17,227 nt of DNA from Chloroflexota bacterium (GCA_023423795.1 JAFAEX010000141.1:1-17227); one strand, 5' to 3'. Positions 1-7,159 are shown, counted from the first letter of the stretch. The notes: generated by a model from the letters alone, not told the origin. Translations and numbers: made by a program.

Positions 1-69
1 CCGCACGAGGCCATGAGAACGACACCCCTCGACCGGCTCGGGATGACGGGGTGAGGAGCGCCGCTGTGG

Positions 70-1065
70 CTACGCCTTGGCGAGGCCGCCGAGCATGGCG
101 GCGCCGACGACGCCGGCGTGGTCGCCCAGACCGGCGCGCACGATCTCGACCGACCTGGCGGGGGTCGGCAACGCTTCGCGGCGGGCATGGAGCGTGGCGA
201 CGTCGAAGAGCAGATCCACGGCTTCGATGACGCCGCCGCCGAGGACGATCCGCTTCGGGTTGAGCAGGTTGATCGCCGAGGCCAGCCCGAGCCCGAGGTA
301 GTAGGCGGCCTCGTGCACCGTTTCGGTGGTCAGTTCGTCGCGGGCGGCGATGGCCTTGGCCAAAATGCCGGAGCGGATGGCGGTGCCGCCCGGCGCGTCG
401 GCGGGGTTGAGGTCGGGCACCAGGTCGCGCAGGACGGTCGGGCGTCCGCGCTTGATGTCGCCAAGCAGCGACGCGGTGATGGCGGTGCGCGAGGCGTAGG
501 CCTCGAGGTGGCCGTGTCCGCCGCACCCGCAGAGACGGCCGCCGGCATCGACGACGAGGTGGCCGATCTCGCCGGCCGAACCGGCGGCACCGGTGAGCAG
601 CCGGCCGCCCTCGACGATGGCTCCGCCGACGCCGGTGCCGACGAAACAGCAGAGGAACGATTCTGATCCGCGCCCGGCGCCGAAGGCCATCTCGCCCATG
701 GCGGCGATCTGGACGTCGTTGCGGAGGGCGGCGGGAACCTTGAAGCGGTCTTCGAGCATTGCGACGATCGGGAGATCGACGACGGCCTGCGACAGGTTCG
801 GGGTGCCGAGCAGGACGCCGGCGGCGGCATCCACCTGCCCGGCGATGCCGACGCCGATGCCGGCGATCTCCTTCGGTTTGGCCTTGCCGGCCTTGAGGGT
901 GGCCTCGACGGCGTCGCGGAGACGGTCCATCACCGCGTCGGCGTCGTCTTGGGCGGAGGTCTTTTTCTTGGCGGTCGCGATGACCGTTCCGTCGTCGAGA
1001 TCGACCAGCGCGCCGAGCAGTTTGGTGCCGCCGAAATCGATCCCGAGGCCGAGTCGTGCCGCCAT
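70..1065 (-). CDS. ROK family sugar kinase (glucokinase-like)
   Basis: This is a 331-aa cytoplasmic kinase of the ROK family, which usually phosphorylates glucose or another hexose or N-acyl hexosamine with ATP. Seen: the N-terminal phosphate-binding motif GIDFGGTK (residues 8-15), the likely catalytic base Asp117 in LRNDVQ, the second phosphate loop GTGVGGAI (143-150), the GEIGH block (165-169) and the zinc-site block CGCGGHGHLE (179-188). In the usual ROK zinc motif (H, CxC, then C) the last ligand is Cys; here that position is His186. The ATG at 1065 has a good Shine-Dalgarno sequence (GGGAGG, 6 nt away), and the motif then falls at the usual place near residue 10. An upstream in-frame extension to 1239 is low-complexity and has no family similarity. 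Neighbours give no pathway clue, so the exact sugar is unknown. Confidence 0.93.
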   Translation of the reverse strand: MAARLGLGIDFGGTKLLGALVDLDDGTVIATAKKKTSAQDDADAVMDRLRDAVEATLKAGKAKPKEIAGIGVGIAGQVDAAAGVLLGTPNLSQAVVDLPIVAMLEDRFKVPAALRNDVQIAAMGEMAFGAGRGSESFLCCFVGTGVGGAIVEGGRLLTGAAGSAGEIGHLVVDAGGRLCGCGGHGHLEAYASRTAITASLLGDIKRGRPTVLRDLVPDLNPADAPGGTAIRSGILAKAIAARDELTTETVHEAAYYLGLGLASAINLLNPKRIVLGGGVIEAVDLLFDVATLHARREALPTPARSVEIVRAGLGDHAGVVGAAMLGGLAKA

Positions 1066-1438
1066 GGTCGCCTCCCGGTAGACGGTGGGCCCGGCCGCCG
1101 CCGGGGTCGGCATGGTACGCGACGGGCACGGTGTTTGGGGCGCGAGCAACGGCGTGGGCGGAGGCTGCCCGGTGACCGGAGACTCGGGCCATGAAGATGA
1201 AACTGCCTGGTTGCTTCGCAAGCGCCGGCGGTGTCGCATCCGATCAGCCGCCGGCGTCGTTGCCGGATCTCCGGGAGAACCTGCGCTTGCCGCATCGCTC
1301 GTGGCCTTCCTTCGGCACGGCGACGGGCAGGCGATCGTGCGCGCGGCGGGATTCCTGCCGCCGCCCGGCCCTGGCGCCGGTATGCCGACGAGCCCGGGCG
1401 ATACCGGGTGACGCGGCCCGACCGACGGGACCGTGCGG
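1066..1438. other. Intergenic region with one hairpin, no gene
   Basis: This 373-bp stretch lies between the YigZ-family stop and the ROK kinase start, both minus strand. Open frames across it are low-complexity and match no family I know. It holds a hairpin at 1343-1361 (8-bp arms with one G-T pair, 3-nt loop ATT) and a weaker 5-bp one at 1393-1408. Neither is followed by a T-tract. The ROK promoter should lie here on the minus strand. A TACCAT that could be a -10 sits at 1112-1117, but I find no matching -35. Confidence 0.6.
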
Positions 1439-2080
1439 CTACACCGGCACGTCCACCACTGCGGAACCCGTCACCTCCGGTGCGAGCGCCCCGGCCGAGA
1501 TTTCGGCCAGCCAGTCCCGGAACGGGGGCACATCCTCCGGCGCGAGGTGGAGGACGAACGTCGCCTCGGCCCCGTAGTCGATCGTCGCCGGCGGGTGTGG
1601 CGAGCCGCGCAGGAGGCGTTCGATGCGGCCCGCGTCGTCGTACCCAACCCGCACGGTGACGATCTCGAGCGGCCGCCGTTCCACGATTCCAACGGCCTCC
1701 AGCGCGCCGGACACCGCTTGACCGTAGGCGCGAATGAGCCCGCCGGTGCCCAGTTTGGTCCCGCCGAAGTACCGGGTGACGACCGCGAGGACATCCACGA
1801 CGTCGTGCCGCCGGATCGTTTCCAGAATCGGCACGCCCGCCGTCCCGGCCGGCTCGCCGTCGTCGCTGGCCTTCTGCCGCTCGCCGCGCTCGCCGAGGAT
1901 GTAGGCAAAGCAGTTGTGGTTGGCGTCGGGAAACTCGCGGCGGATGCGGTCGAGCGCCGTCTTCGCCTCGCCCTCGTCCGCCACGCGAACGAGGGTACAG
2001 ATGAAGCGTGACCGCTTGGCTTCGGTCTCGTGCCGGCCGTCACCGGCGATCGTTCGTGGATAGGGACCCGATTCCGACAA
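1439..2080 (-). CDS. YigZ/IMPACT family protein
   Basis: A member of the UPF0029/IMPACT family, whose E. coli representative YigZ has about 204 residues. Eukaryotic IMPACT modulates GCN2-dependent translational control; the bacterial role is not settled. Seen in order: KRSRFI near the N-terminus, DANHNCFAY, the signature DDGEPAGTAGVPIL, then VTRYFGGTKLGTGGLIRAYG. A C-terminal ferredoxin-like domain (DUF1949 type) follows, ending at VTGSAVVDVPV. Start choice: an ATG at 2146 is in frame but has only a weak Shine-Dalgarno. A TTG at 2080 is preceded by GGAGG with 5-nt spacing and gives 213 aa, nearer the family length, so I prefer it; the ATG would give 235 aa. It is probably a stand-alone gene; neighbouring functions do not explain it. 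Confidence 0.92.
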   Translation of the reverse strand: MSESGPYPRTIAGDGRHETEAKRSRFICTLVRVADEGEAKTALDRIRREFPDANHNCFAYILGERGERQKASDDGEPAGTAGVPILETIRRHDVVDVLAVVTRYFGGTKLGTGGLIRAYGQAVSGALEAVGIVERRPLEIVTVRVGYDDAGRIERLLRGSPHPPATIDYGAEATFVLHLAPEDVPPFRDWLAEISAGALAPEVTGSAVVDVPV

Positions 2081-2228
2081 TCTGGCCTCCGAGCCGGCGG
2101 GCGCGTCGCCGGCGTGGTACGGCGCGTGCGGCGATTTCGCGTGCATCCGATGGCCGCCCTATCGCCCCATTGTGGCGCAGGCCGGGCGCGGAGCGGCGCA
2201 TCGAGGTCGCACCGGCGTTCCTGCCGGC

Positions 2229-3050
2229 TCAGACCTCGGGCGCGACGAGGGCCAGCGGGCGCACCGGCGAGCCGGTGGCGCCGACGAACTTGAGCGGCGC
2301 GCAGACGAAGGTGAACCGCCCCGGCGCGGCCTCGGCGAGATCCTCCAGCCAGAGGTTTTCCACGATGTAGATGCCGGCCCGCGCCAGCAGCAGCAGGTGC
2401 CCCGGCAACCGCCCGAGTTCCGGGTCCGCCGCGTCGATCGGGTCCCACGCCATGTTGTCGGCCCCGACCGCCAGCACGCCGCGCTCGGCCAGCCAGCGCG
2501 AGGCATCCGGCGCGACGCCGGGCCCGCGCAGGTAGCGGTCCGGGTCCCGCCAGTGCCGCCCGTTCCCGGTGCGCACCAGCACCACGTCTCCGGCCGCGAT
2601 CGCGACGCCCCGCCGGTCGCGGCTCGCTTCCAGCATCTCCGCGGTGATCGCCCGCCCCGGCTCGACCTCGTCGATGGCCAGCGCCGCCGGGACGTCGAGC
2701 AACACGGCCGGGGCGACGATCGGCGGGATCTCTTCGACGCCGTGCCGCGAAAACCCGGCGCGGGATTCCACCCCGGCCGCGGGCACGTCGCCGAACAGCC
2801 GTTGCCGGTCCGAGATGTGGCTCAGCGCGTCGATGTGGGTGCCGGTGTGGTCCTTGCAGACGATGACGCCCGAAGCGCTGCCGATCGGGTCCGCTCCGTC
2901 CGGCCGGAAGCCGTCGCCGTGGCGGGCGTGCAGGGAATAGAAATAGCCCGGCTGGTGCCCCGGATGGACCGGCATCGCCGCCGTCCGCGGTTGCTCCAGG
3001 TCGAACACCCGCACCCCGGGCCCGACCGGCGGCTGGGACTGGACTGGCAT
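2229..3050 (-). CDS. Cyclase family protein (kynurenine formamidase-like metal hydrolase)
   Basis: A 273-aa protein of the cyclase superfamily (Pfam Cyclase, PF04199), which includes bacterial kynurenine formamidase KynB and other metal-dependent amide or lactone hydrolases. Seen: the metal-site motif HTGTHIDALSH at residues 68-78, giving His68, His72, Asp74 and His78 as likely ligands. The Pro of the classical HxGTHxDxPxH is Leu here, as I recall from longer members of the family. The C-terminal half carries the usual 'GVLAVGADN' and 'LLLLARAGIYIVENLWL' segments. The ATG at 3050 is preceded by GGGAG at 7 nt; another ATG at 3074 has no good ribosome site. No tryptophan-degradation genes are nearby, so kynurenine as substrate is unsupported; I would not assign kynB. 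Confidence 0.88.
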   Translation of the reverse strand: MPVQSQPPVGPGVRVFDLEQPRTAAMPVHPGHQPGYFYSLHARHGDGFRPDGADPIGSASGVIVCKDHTGTHIDALSHISDRQRLFGDVPAAGVESRAGFSRHGVEEIPPIVAPAVLLDVPAALAIDEVEPGRAITAEMLEASRDRRGVAIAAGDVVLVRTGNGRHWRDPDRYLRGPGVAPDASRWLAERGVLAVGADNMAWDPIDAADPELGRLPGHLLLLARAGIYIVENLWLEDLAEAAPGRFTFVCAPLKFVGATGSPVRPLALVAPEV

Positions 3051-3193
3051 CGATCGTCTCCCGGCGAGCATCACGTCTGTGGGTCCTCAAGGGCCAGTTT
3101 ACGACCGGAGGATCGTCCGGGTCGCCACGGTTCGGATCGAAGGTCCGGCGTTTCCCCGGTCGCGATGCAGCCGCGTTCGATGCGCGGCCGTCC

Positions 3194-3246
3194 ACCGGGC
3201 GGCGCGTGGCGGACGCCGCCCGGTTCGGGCCGACGGAGGCCGTCGG
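3194..3246 (-). terminator. Two tandem GC hairpins directly after a stop codon
   Basis: On the minus strand, immediately after the stop codon of the membrane-protein gene (stop at 3247-3249), there are two perfect hairpins. The first is 3230-3246 with 7-bp arms (CCGACGG/CCGTCGG) and a 3-nt loop. The second is 3194-3224 with 11-bp arms (ACCGGGCGGCG/CGCCGCCCGGT) and a 9-nt loop. No T-run follows. They could be a U-less intrinsic terminator or a 3'-end stabiliser. The structure is clear from sequence; termination is inferred. Confidence 0.5.
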
Positions 3247-3852
3247 TCAGCGCGCGCCGTCGCCGATCGTCGCGATCGTCCATCGGCCGAAATAGCGCAT
3301 CGCGTGGCCGCCGTGGTCGTGCAGGATCGCCCGCGCCCGCTCCATCTCGTCATCGCCGTGGACGAGCACGTGGACGAGCGCGTGCCCATGCACGAGTTCG
3401 CGCCGCATCACCTCCACCTCGTCGAGATCGTCCCCGACGCTCAATCGCAGCCGGGTGAGCAACCCGGGGAGCCCGAAACCGCCGATCGGTTCCCGCAGCC
3501 CCTGGATCTCATCCGCCGTCACCACGTCGATACGGTCGCCGCCGAAACCCGCGTCGCCGAGCGCGGCCAACACCGGGGTCGTTTGGGATGGATCCAGCGC
3601 CGCGACGAGTTTGTGGAGCGGGTACGACGTCAATTGCCGCTTCGATGGGGACGGGGCAGCGACGACCTGTTCGCGTGACCCCGGTGCGGCGAGAAGGCGC
3701 GTCCATCGCTGCCGCGCCGGGCCCGGTTCGACCGCGCGAAGAGCCGTGCCGTGCGGGACCGATCGCAGCGAAAGCACCAGCAACGCAATCGCCACGGCGA
3801 CGAGGTAGGGAATCAACACAACCAGCAGGGTGAGCAACCAGTCACGGACCAT
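3247..3852 (-). CDS. Membrane-anchored hypothetical protein with a small C-terminal alpha/beta domain
   Basis: A 201-aa protein I cannot name. Seen: a very short cytoplasmic start (MVRD), then one strong hydrophobic helix at about residues 5-27 (WLLTLLVVLIPYLVAVAIAL), then a basic and proline-containing linker to about residue 75. A compact domain (about 80-200) follows, containing 'LVAALDPSQTTPVLAALGDAGF', 'DRIDVVTADEI', a Gly-rich 'IGGFGLPGLL' and 'ALVHVLVHGDDEMERARAIL...HGGHAMRYFGRWTI'. This alternation resembles small stress-protein domains (YflT-like) that I associate with Chloroflexota, but that is recollection of pattern only. The ATG at 3852 has an excellent GGAGGG at 6 nt; an upstream extension to 4110 is low-complexity and lacks support. 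The esterase lies upstream and the cyclase-family gene downstream; neither suggests a function. Confidence 0.75.
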   Translation of the reverse strand: MVRDWLLTLLVVLIPYLVAVAIALLVLSLRSVPHGTALRAVEPGPARQRWTRLLAAPGSREQVVAAPSPSKRQLTSYPLHKLVAALDPSQTTPVLAALGDAGFGGDRIDVVTADEIQGLREPIGGFGLPGLLTRLRLSVGDDLDEVEVMRRELVHGHALVHVLVHGDDEMERARAILHDHGGHAMRYFGRWTIATIGDGAR

Positions 3853-4132
3853 GGTGGACCCTCCAGTGTTGGCGAGCGTGTCGGAGGAACCGGGCGCCGG
3901 CGACGGATCGAGCGAGGTCGGCGGCGGCGTCAATCCACTGCCGCGACCGCTCGACCCGACTGCGCCGCGGTACGGACCAGGGGATGCAGGCCGGGAGCGA
4001 CCCCGGCCCGGAAAGACGGCGACGGGATCGATCCGCCGCGGCCGCCACGACGACGGCACACCAGCCGGGGCAGGATGGCGACGCGGCGTGACGCGCCGCC
4101 GGCGGGGCAAGCGCCCGGCCGGCGGATCGCGG
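3853..4132. other. Intergenic region between esterase and membrane-protein genes
   Basis: This 280-bp stretch contains no gene I can support. It holds the hairpin at 4096-4125 close to the esterase stop. A TTGACG (minus strand, 3928-3933) resembles a -35 box, but the hexamer 17 nt on (CGATCC) is a poor -10, so I do not call a promoter. Confidence 0.5.
4096..4125 (-). terminator. GC hairpin 7 nt after the esterase stop
   Basis: Outer arms CCGCCGGC (4096-4103) and GCCGGCGG (4118-4125) pair perfectly. Inner arms GGGC (4105-4108) and GCCC (4113-4116) continue the stem after a single 1x1 mismatch and leave a 4-nt loop, about 12 base pairs in all. It begins 7 nt past the esterase stop codon on the minus strand. 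There is no following T-tract, so it would be a U-less terminator or an mRNA end stabiliser. Confidence 0.5.
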
Positions 4133-5119
4133 CTACGAGGAAAGGGCCGCCGCCAGCGCCTGGGCCGCCTGCGCGATGGCGGCGCGGCTCGCGTTGGTCT
4201 CGGCCAGGGCGTTGAGCATCATGAAGTCGTGGAAGACGCCTTCGTAGCGCACCGCCGTCACATCGACGCCCGCCTCGCGCAGCCTGCGCGCGTAGGCTTC
4301 GCCTTCGTCGCGCAGCACGTCGGCCTCGTCGGTGATGACCAGGGCCGGCGGCAACCCGCGCAGGCGATCCAGCGGCGCCAGAAGCGGGGAGGCGGTGGGT
4401 TCCGCGCGGCGGGCTTCGTCCGGCGCGTAGGCGTCCCAGAACCAGCGCATCGCCGCGCGCGTCAGCCAGGGACCCTCGGCGAATTGTTCGTAGGATGCCG
4501 TGTCGAACGCGGCGTTCGTGACCGGGTACAGCAGCGCCTGGAACCGGATCGCCGGTCCGCCGCGCTCCTTCGCCAGCAGCGTCGCCGCGGCGGTCATGTT
4601 GCCGCCGACGCTGTCGCCGGCGACGGCCAGCCGCTTGCCGTCCAGCCCCAGTTCGGCCCCGCGCTTGGCGACCCATTCCAGGGTGCCGTAGACCTGCTCG
4701 ATGGCCACCGGGTAGTGCGCCTCGGGCGACGGGGTGTAGTTGACGAAGACGATGGCCGCGCCCGATTGGGCCGCCAGGTCGCGCACCAACCGCTCGTGGG
4801 TGCCGAAGTTGCCGAGTACCCAGCCGCCGCCGTGCGTGTACACGACCGCCGGCAGGCTGCCGTTCGTGTGGGCCGGCCGAACCACGACGAGCGAAATCTC
4901 GCCCTCGGGGCCGCCAGGAATGACGTGGGGTTCCACCACCGCCGGCGGCATCGCAACGGCGCCGGCCTGCGCCCGGTCGAGCACGGCGCGGGCGTCGGCC
5001 GGCGACAACGTATACAGCGGGGGACCGTCCGCGGCGACAAGGGCGTCGGCCAGGGCCTGCGCCGCGGGTTCCAGGACCAGAACGGATTCCGTCGCGGTTT
5101 GCGGGATGGATGCGTTCAC
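4133..5119 (-). CDS. Alpha/beta hydrolase, HSL-type esterase/lipase
   Basis: A 328-aa carboxylic-ester hydrolase of the hormone-sensitive-lipase group (family IV, Abhydrolase_3), expected to cleave short-chain esters. Seen: the oxyanion motif HGGGW (96-100), the nucleophile elbow GDSVGG with Ser170, the acid Asp267 in DEADVLRDEGEAYA and His297 in GVFHDFM. The triad is complete and the length is typical. There is no signal peptide, so it is cytoplasmic. It starts at a GTG (5119) preceded by GGAGGAGG at 6 nt; the frame stays open further upstream, but that stretch is antisense-like sequence over the SDR gene and its product resembles nothing. It lies 80 bp after the SDR gene on the same strand, separated by a strong hairpin, so co-transcription is possible. 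The natural substrate is not evident. Confidence 0.93.
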   Translation of the reverse strand: MNASIPQTATESVLVLEPAAQALADALVAADGPPLYTLSPADARAVLDRAQAGAVAMPPAVVEPHVIPGGPEGEISLVVVRPAHTNGSLPAVVYTHGGGWVLGNFGTHERLVRDLAAQSGAAIVFVNYTPSPEAHYPVAIEQVYGTLEWVAKRGAELGLDGKRLAVAGDSVGGNMTAAATLLAKERGGPAIRFQALLYPVTNAAFDTASYEQFAEGPWLTRAAMRWFWDAYAPDEARRAEPTASPLLAPLDRLRGLPPALVITDEADVLRDEGEAYARRLREAGVDVTAVRYEGVFHDFMMLNALAETNASRAAIAQAAQALAAALSS

Positions 5120-5125
5120 GTTGGG

Positions 5126-5133
5126 CCTCCTCC
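5126..5133 (-). promoter_or_regulatory. Ribosome binding site that fixes a GTG start
   Basis: On the minus strand this reads GGAGGAGG, 6 nt before the GTG at 5117-5119. It is the only strong Shine-Dalgarno near the conserved beginning of the esterase, and it decides between the GTG and the longer open frame. Confidence 0.75.
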
Positions 5134-5142
5134 GGGTGGATT

Positions 5143-5175
5143 GCCGCGGCGGTGATGGAGCATCGCCGCCGCGGC
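5143..5175 (-). other. Long hairpin between SDR and esterase genes
   Basis: Arms of 15 nt (5143-5157 and 5161-5175) flank a 3-nt loop (GAG on the plus strand). Fourteen pairs are Watson-Crick. The remaining one is A-C in the minus-strand transcript, or U-G in a plus-strand transcript. It sits 24 nt after the SDR stop and 9 nt upstream of the esterase Shine-Dalgarno. It could end SDR transcripts, stabilise their 3' end, or influence esterase translation; no T-tract is present. Confidence 0.55.
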
Positions 5176-5199
5176 GTCGGTGCCGTCCAGTGCGGGCGG

Positions 5200-5955
5200 C
5201 TATGCGGGCGCCTGGGCGCGGGCGAGCCAGTCCTCGAGCCGGATCGCGCCGAGGTCCGCCCCGTTCAGCGGAACGAGCGATTGCTCGCTCGGCACCGCCC
5301 CGAAATAGGGCGCGGTTGCATCGGCGATGACGCGGCGCGGGTCGTTGCGCCCCATCAGGCGGCGGCGGATCACGTCGTCGAACCGGAACCGGTCCGGGCC
5401 GGCGATCTCGATGCGGCCGTTGAGCGGGGCGTGCGCCGCCGTCCGGGCGACCGCGCGGGCGACGTCGTCGGCCGCCATCGGCTGGAACGCCACCGGCGGG
5501 ATGCGCACCTCGGCGCCGTCGGTCGCGGCGTCCGCGATCCCGTCGATGAACTCGAAGAACTGGGTCGCCCGGACGATCGAGTACGGGATCGGCCCCGACG
5601 CGATCAGGTTTTCCTGGGCGATCTTGGCCTTGAAGTACGCGTTGTCCGGCGATCGGTCGATCCCGACGATCGAGAGCGCCACGTGGTGCCCGACGCCCGC
5701 GGCGGCCTCCGCGGCCAGCAGGTTGCGGGTTGAGGTCTCGAAGAACGCCAGCACCGCCGCTTCCTCGAAGGAGGGCGAGTTCGACACGTCCACGACCGCC
5801 GACGCGCCGCTCAGGGCTTCGGCGAGACCCTCGCCGGTGAGGGTGTTGATCCCCAGCCGGGGCGAGGCCGGAACGGCCTCGTGCCCGTGCTCGCGAAGGA
5901 GGTTCACGACTTTCGATCCGATCAGGCCGGTTCCACCGATGACCACGACCTTCAT
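5200..5955 (-). CDS. NAD(P)-binding SDR-family oxidoreductase, NmrA-like
   Basis: A 251-aa atypical short-chain dehydrogenase of the NmrA/NAD(P)H-binding type. Seen: the Rossmann glycine motif in VVIGGTGLIG (4-13), Ser95 in HVALSIVGID, and a YxxxK in YFKAK (Tyr107, Lys111). The segment 'ENLIASG...YSIVRATQFFEF' is characteristic of the NmrA-like group. These proteins reduce small carbonyl compounds or act as redox sensors; the substrate cannot be read from sequence. The ATG at 5955 starts directly before the Rossmann strand, with AAGGA about 9 nt upstream. It lies between two alpha/beta hydrolase genes on the same strand (122 bp after one, 80 bp before the other), suggesting a small catabolic or detoxification set. 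Cytoplasmic; no membrane segment. Confidence 0.92.
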   Translation of the reverse strand: MKVVVIGGTGLIGSKVVNLLREHGHEAVPASPRLGINTLTGEGLAEALSGASAVVDVSNSPSFEEAAVLAFFETSTRNLLAAEAAAGVGHHVALSIVGIDRSPDNAYFKAKIAQENLIASGPIPYSIVRATQFFEFIDGIADAATDGAEVRIPPVAFQPMAADDVARAVARTAAHAPLNGRIEIAGPDRFRFDDVIRRRLMGRNDPRRVIADATAPYFGAVPSEQSLVPLNGADLGAIRLEDWLARAQAPA

Positions 5956-5991
5956 GTTGCACCGTCCTTGCAGCGAATTGCTCTGCTGATT

Positions 5992-6012
5992 CCTGCCGAT
6001 CCGTGCGGCAGG
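5992..6012 (-). repeat. Inverted repeat upstream of the SDR gene
   Basis: Perfect 7-bp arms CCTGCCG (5992-5998) and CGGCAGG (6006-6012) flank a 7-nt centre. It lies 36 nt upstream of the SDR start and 65 nt past the preceding hydrolase stop. The spacing fits a dimeric-regulator operator or an RNA hairpin; sequence alone does not decide. Confidence 0.4.
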
Positions 6013-6077
6013 GCCGGAGACGACGGGTGACGGCGCGGACGACCCGGCCGGTGCGGCCAGCGCCCGCGCCGGTGGGC

Positions 6078-7004
6078 TCAACCGGCCGCGTCGATCGCGG
6101 CCAGGATCACCTCGGTGACGACCTGGGGTTGCGAGATCATGACGACGTGCGACCCGCCGGGAATGGCGACCGTCGCCTTGGCGCCGGCGCGTTCGGCCAT
6201 GAAGGCGTGGAGCGCCGCCGGGATGTTCAGGTCGAGGTCGCCATAGACGAACCACGACGGGATGTGCTTCCAGGCCGGGTCGCCCGCGGCATCATTGAGC
6301 GCCGTTGCGGTGACCGGGCGCTGGGTGGCGCACATCCGCGTGGTTTCCTCGACCGGAACGTCGGCCGCGAACTGGTCGTGGAACTTCGTCGCGTCGATGT
6401 AGAGATCCTGCCCGCCGTCCGGCAGCGCGACCGGTGGCGCGAGCGCGGCCCCGAGCGTGCTACCCGGGAAGCGGCCCGACAGTTCGAACGCGGTTTCGCC
6501 GGCTTCCGGCGCGAACGCGCAGACGTAGACCAGGCTGGCCACGTTGGCGGCGTTCGCGGCGGCATCGCTGATCACCAGGCCGCCGTAGGAGTGACCGACG
6601 AGGACCACCGGCCCGTCGATGCTGGCCAGCAGGCTGGCGAGGTCGGCGGCGTCGCCGGCGAGGCTGCGCAACGGGTTGGCGGCCGAAACCACCGGGTACC
6701 CCTCGGCCAGCAGCAGGTCGATGACCCCGTTCCAGCTCGACGATTCGGCGAACGCCCCGTGGACGAGGACGACGGTCGGCGTGGCGTTGCCGGCGGTGGT
6801 GGTGGCGCCCATCGTGGCGATTCCTTCGTGCGTGCCGGCCACCGACGATCGGTCGCGCGGCGATGCGGCACTGGCGACGGCCCGCGACAGCCCGTGGTTG
6901 GCCGTCGCGAAGACGACGGCAGCCCCGGCGCTGCCAAGACGGCCAGCGGCGGTCCGGCGCGTCCAGCGAGGCGAGGTTCCCTGCGGACCGGAGTTGCGGT
7001 TCAT
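6078..7004 (-). CDS. Putative exported alpha/beta hydrolase
   Basis: A 308-aa alpha/beta-fold hydrolase, resembling the small esterases related to plant methylesterases and bacterial EstC-like enzymes. Seen: an N-terminal twin-arginine stretch (TRRTAAGRLG, Arg16-Arg17) followed by a moderately hydrophobic segment and Ala-rich residues to about 48, suggesting Tat export, although the hydrophobic core is interrupted. The catalytic domain has HGAF (82-85), the nucleophile elbow GHSYGG with Ser139, the acid Asp258 in YGDLDLNIP and His286 in GGSHVVMI, a complete triad. There is no lipobox Cys. The ATG at 7004 follows AAAGGGA about 6 nt away; an upstream extension to 7088 runs into a palindrome and is unlikely. 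It is the first gene after the LuxR regulator, 155 bp away, so it may be a target of that regulator (inference). Confidence 0.9.
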   Translation of the reverse strand: MNRNSGPQGTSPRWTRRTAAGRLGSAGAAVVFATANHGLSRAVASAASPRDRSSVAGTHEGIATMGATTTAGNATPTVVLVHGAFAESSSWNGVIDLLLAEGYPVVSAANPLRSLAGDAADLASLLASIDGPVVLVGHSYGGLVISDAAANAANVASLVYVCAFAPEAGETAFELSGRFPGSTLGAALAPPVALPDGGQDLYIDATKFHDQFAADVPVEETTRMCATQRPVTATALNDAAGDPAWKHIPSWFVYGDLDLNIPAALHAFMAERAGAKATVAIPGGSHVVMISQPQVVTEVILAAIDAAG

Positions 7005-7064
7005 GGTGCGTCCCTTTCCGAGGTCGATTGGCGGGAAGACGGGGTGCTGCAACACACGTCGATA

Positions 7065-7088
7065 GTGCGCTCCCGCCGGGGAGCGCAC
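7065..7088. repeat. Perfect 24-bp inverted repeat upstream of the exported hydrolase
   Basis: Arms GTGCGCTCCC (7065-7074) and GGGAGCGCAC (7079-7088) are exactly complementary with a 4-nt centre. It lies 60 bp upstream of the hydrolase ATG and 71 bp after the regulator stop, both minus strand. Candidate operator, or a U-less terminator of the regulator gene. Confidence 0.5.
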
Positions 7089-7113
7089 ATCGGCAGAACT
7101 CCCCGATCGCGCC

Positions 7114-7137
7114 GGAAAAGGGCCTGAGGAGTTTTCC
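7114..7137 (-). terminator. Weak AT-armed inverted repeat after the regulator gene
   Basis: GGAAAA (7114-7119) and TTTTCC (7132-7137) are complementary with a 12-nt centre, starting 22 nt past the regulator stop on the minus strand. The minus-strand copy carries a TTTT in the second arm, which weakly resembles a terminator. The stem is too weak to be sure. Confidence 0.25.
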
Positions 7138-7159
7138 CCGGTTCACCCCGGGCGGCAGC

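Noticed and set aside
1085..1411. A 108-codon plus-strand frame in the gap between YigZ and ROK genes.
   Set aside because: No good ribosome site, Gly/Pro-rich composition and no recognisable family; not enough to call a gene.
2229..3050. Naming the cyclase-family gene kynB.
   Set aside because: The motif is shared by many hydrolases in the superfamily and there are no tryptophan or kynurenine genes nearby.
1471..3195. A 574-codon minus-strand frame overlapping the cyclase and YigZ genes.
   Set aside because: It crosses two well-supported genes in a different frame, and the product is Arg/Ala-rich without domains.
3830..5155. A 441-codon plus-strand open frame opposite the esterase.
   Set aside because: It is antisense to a complete esterase with full catalytic triad; the product is Arg/Gly-rich low-complexity with no recognised motif.
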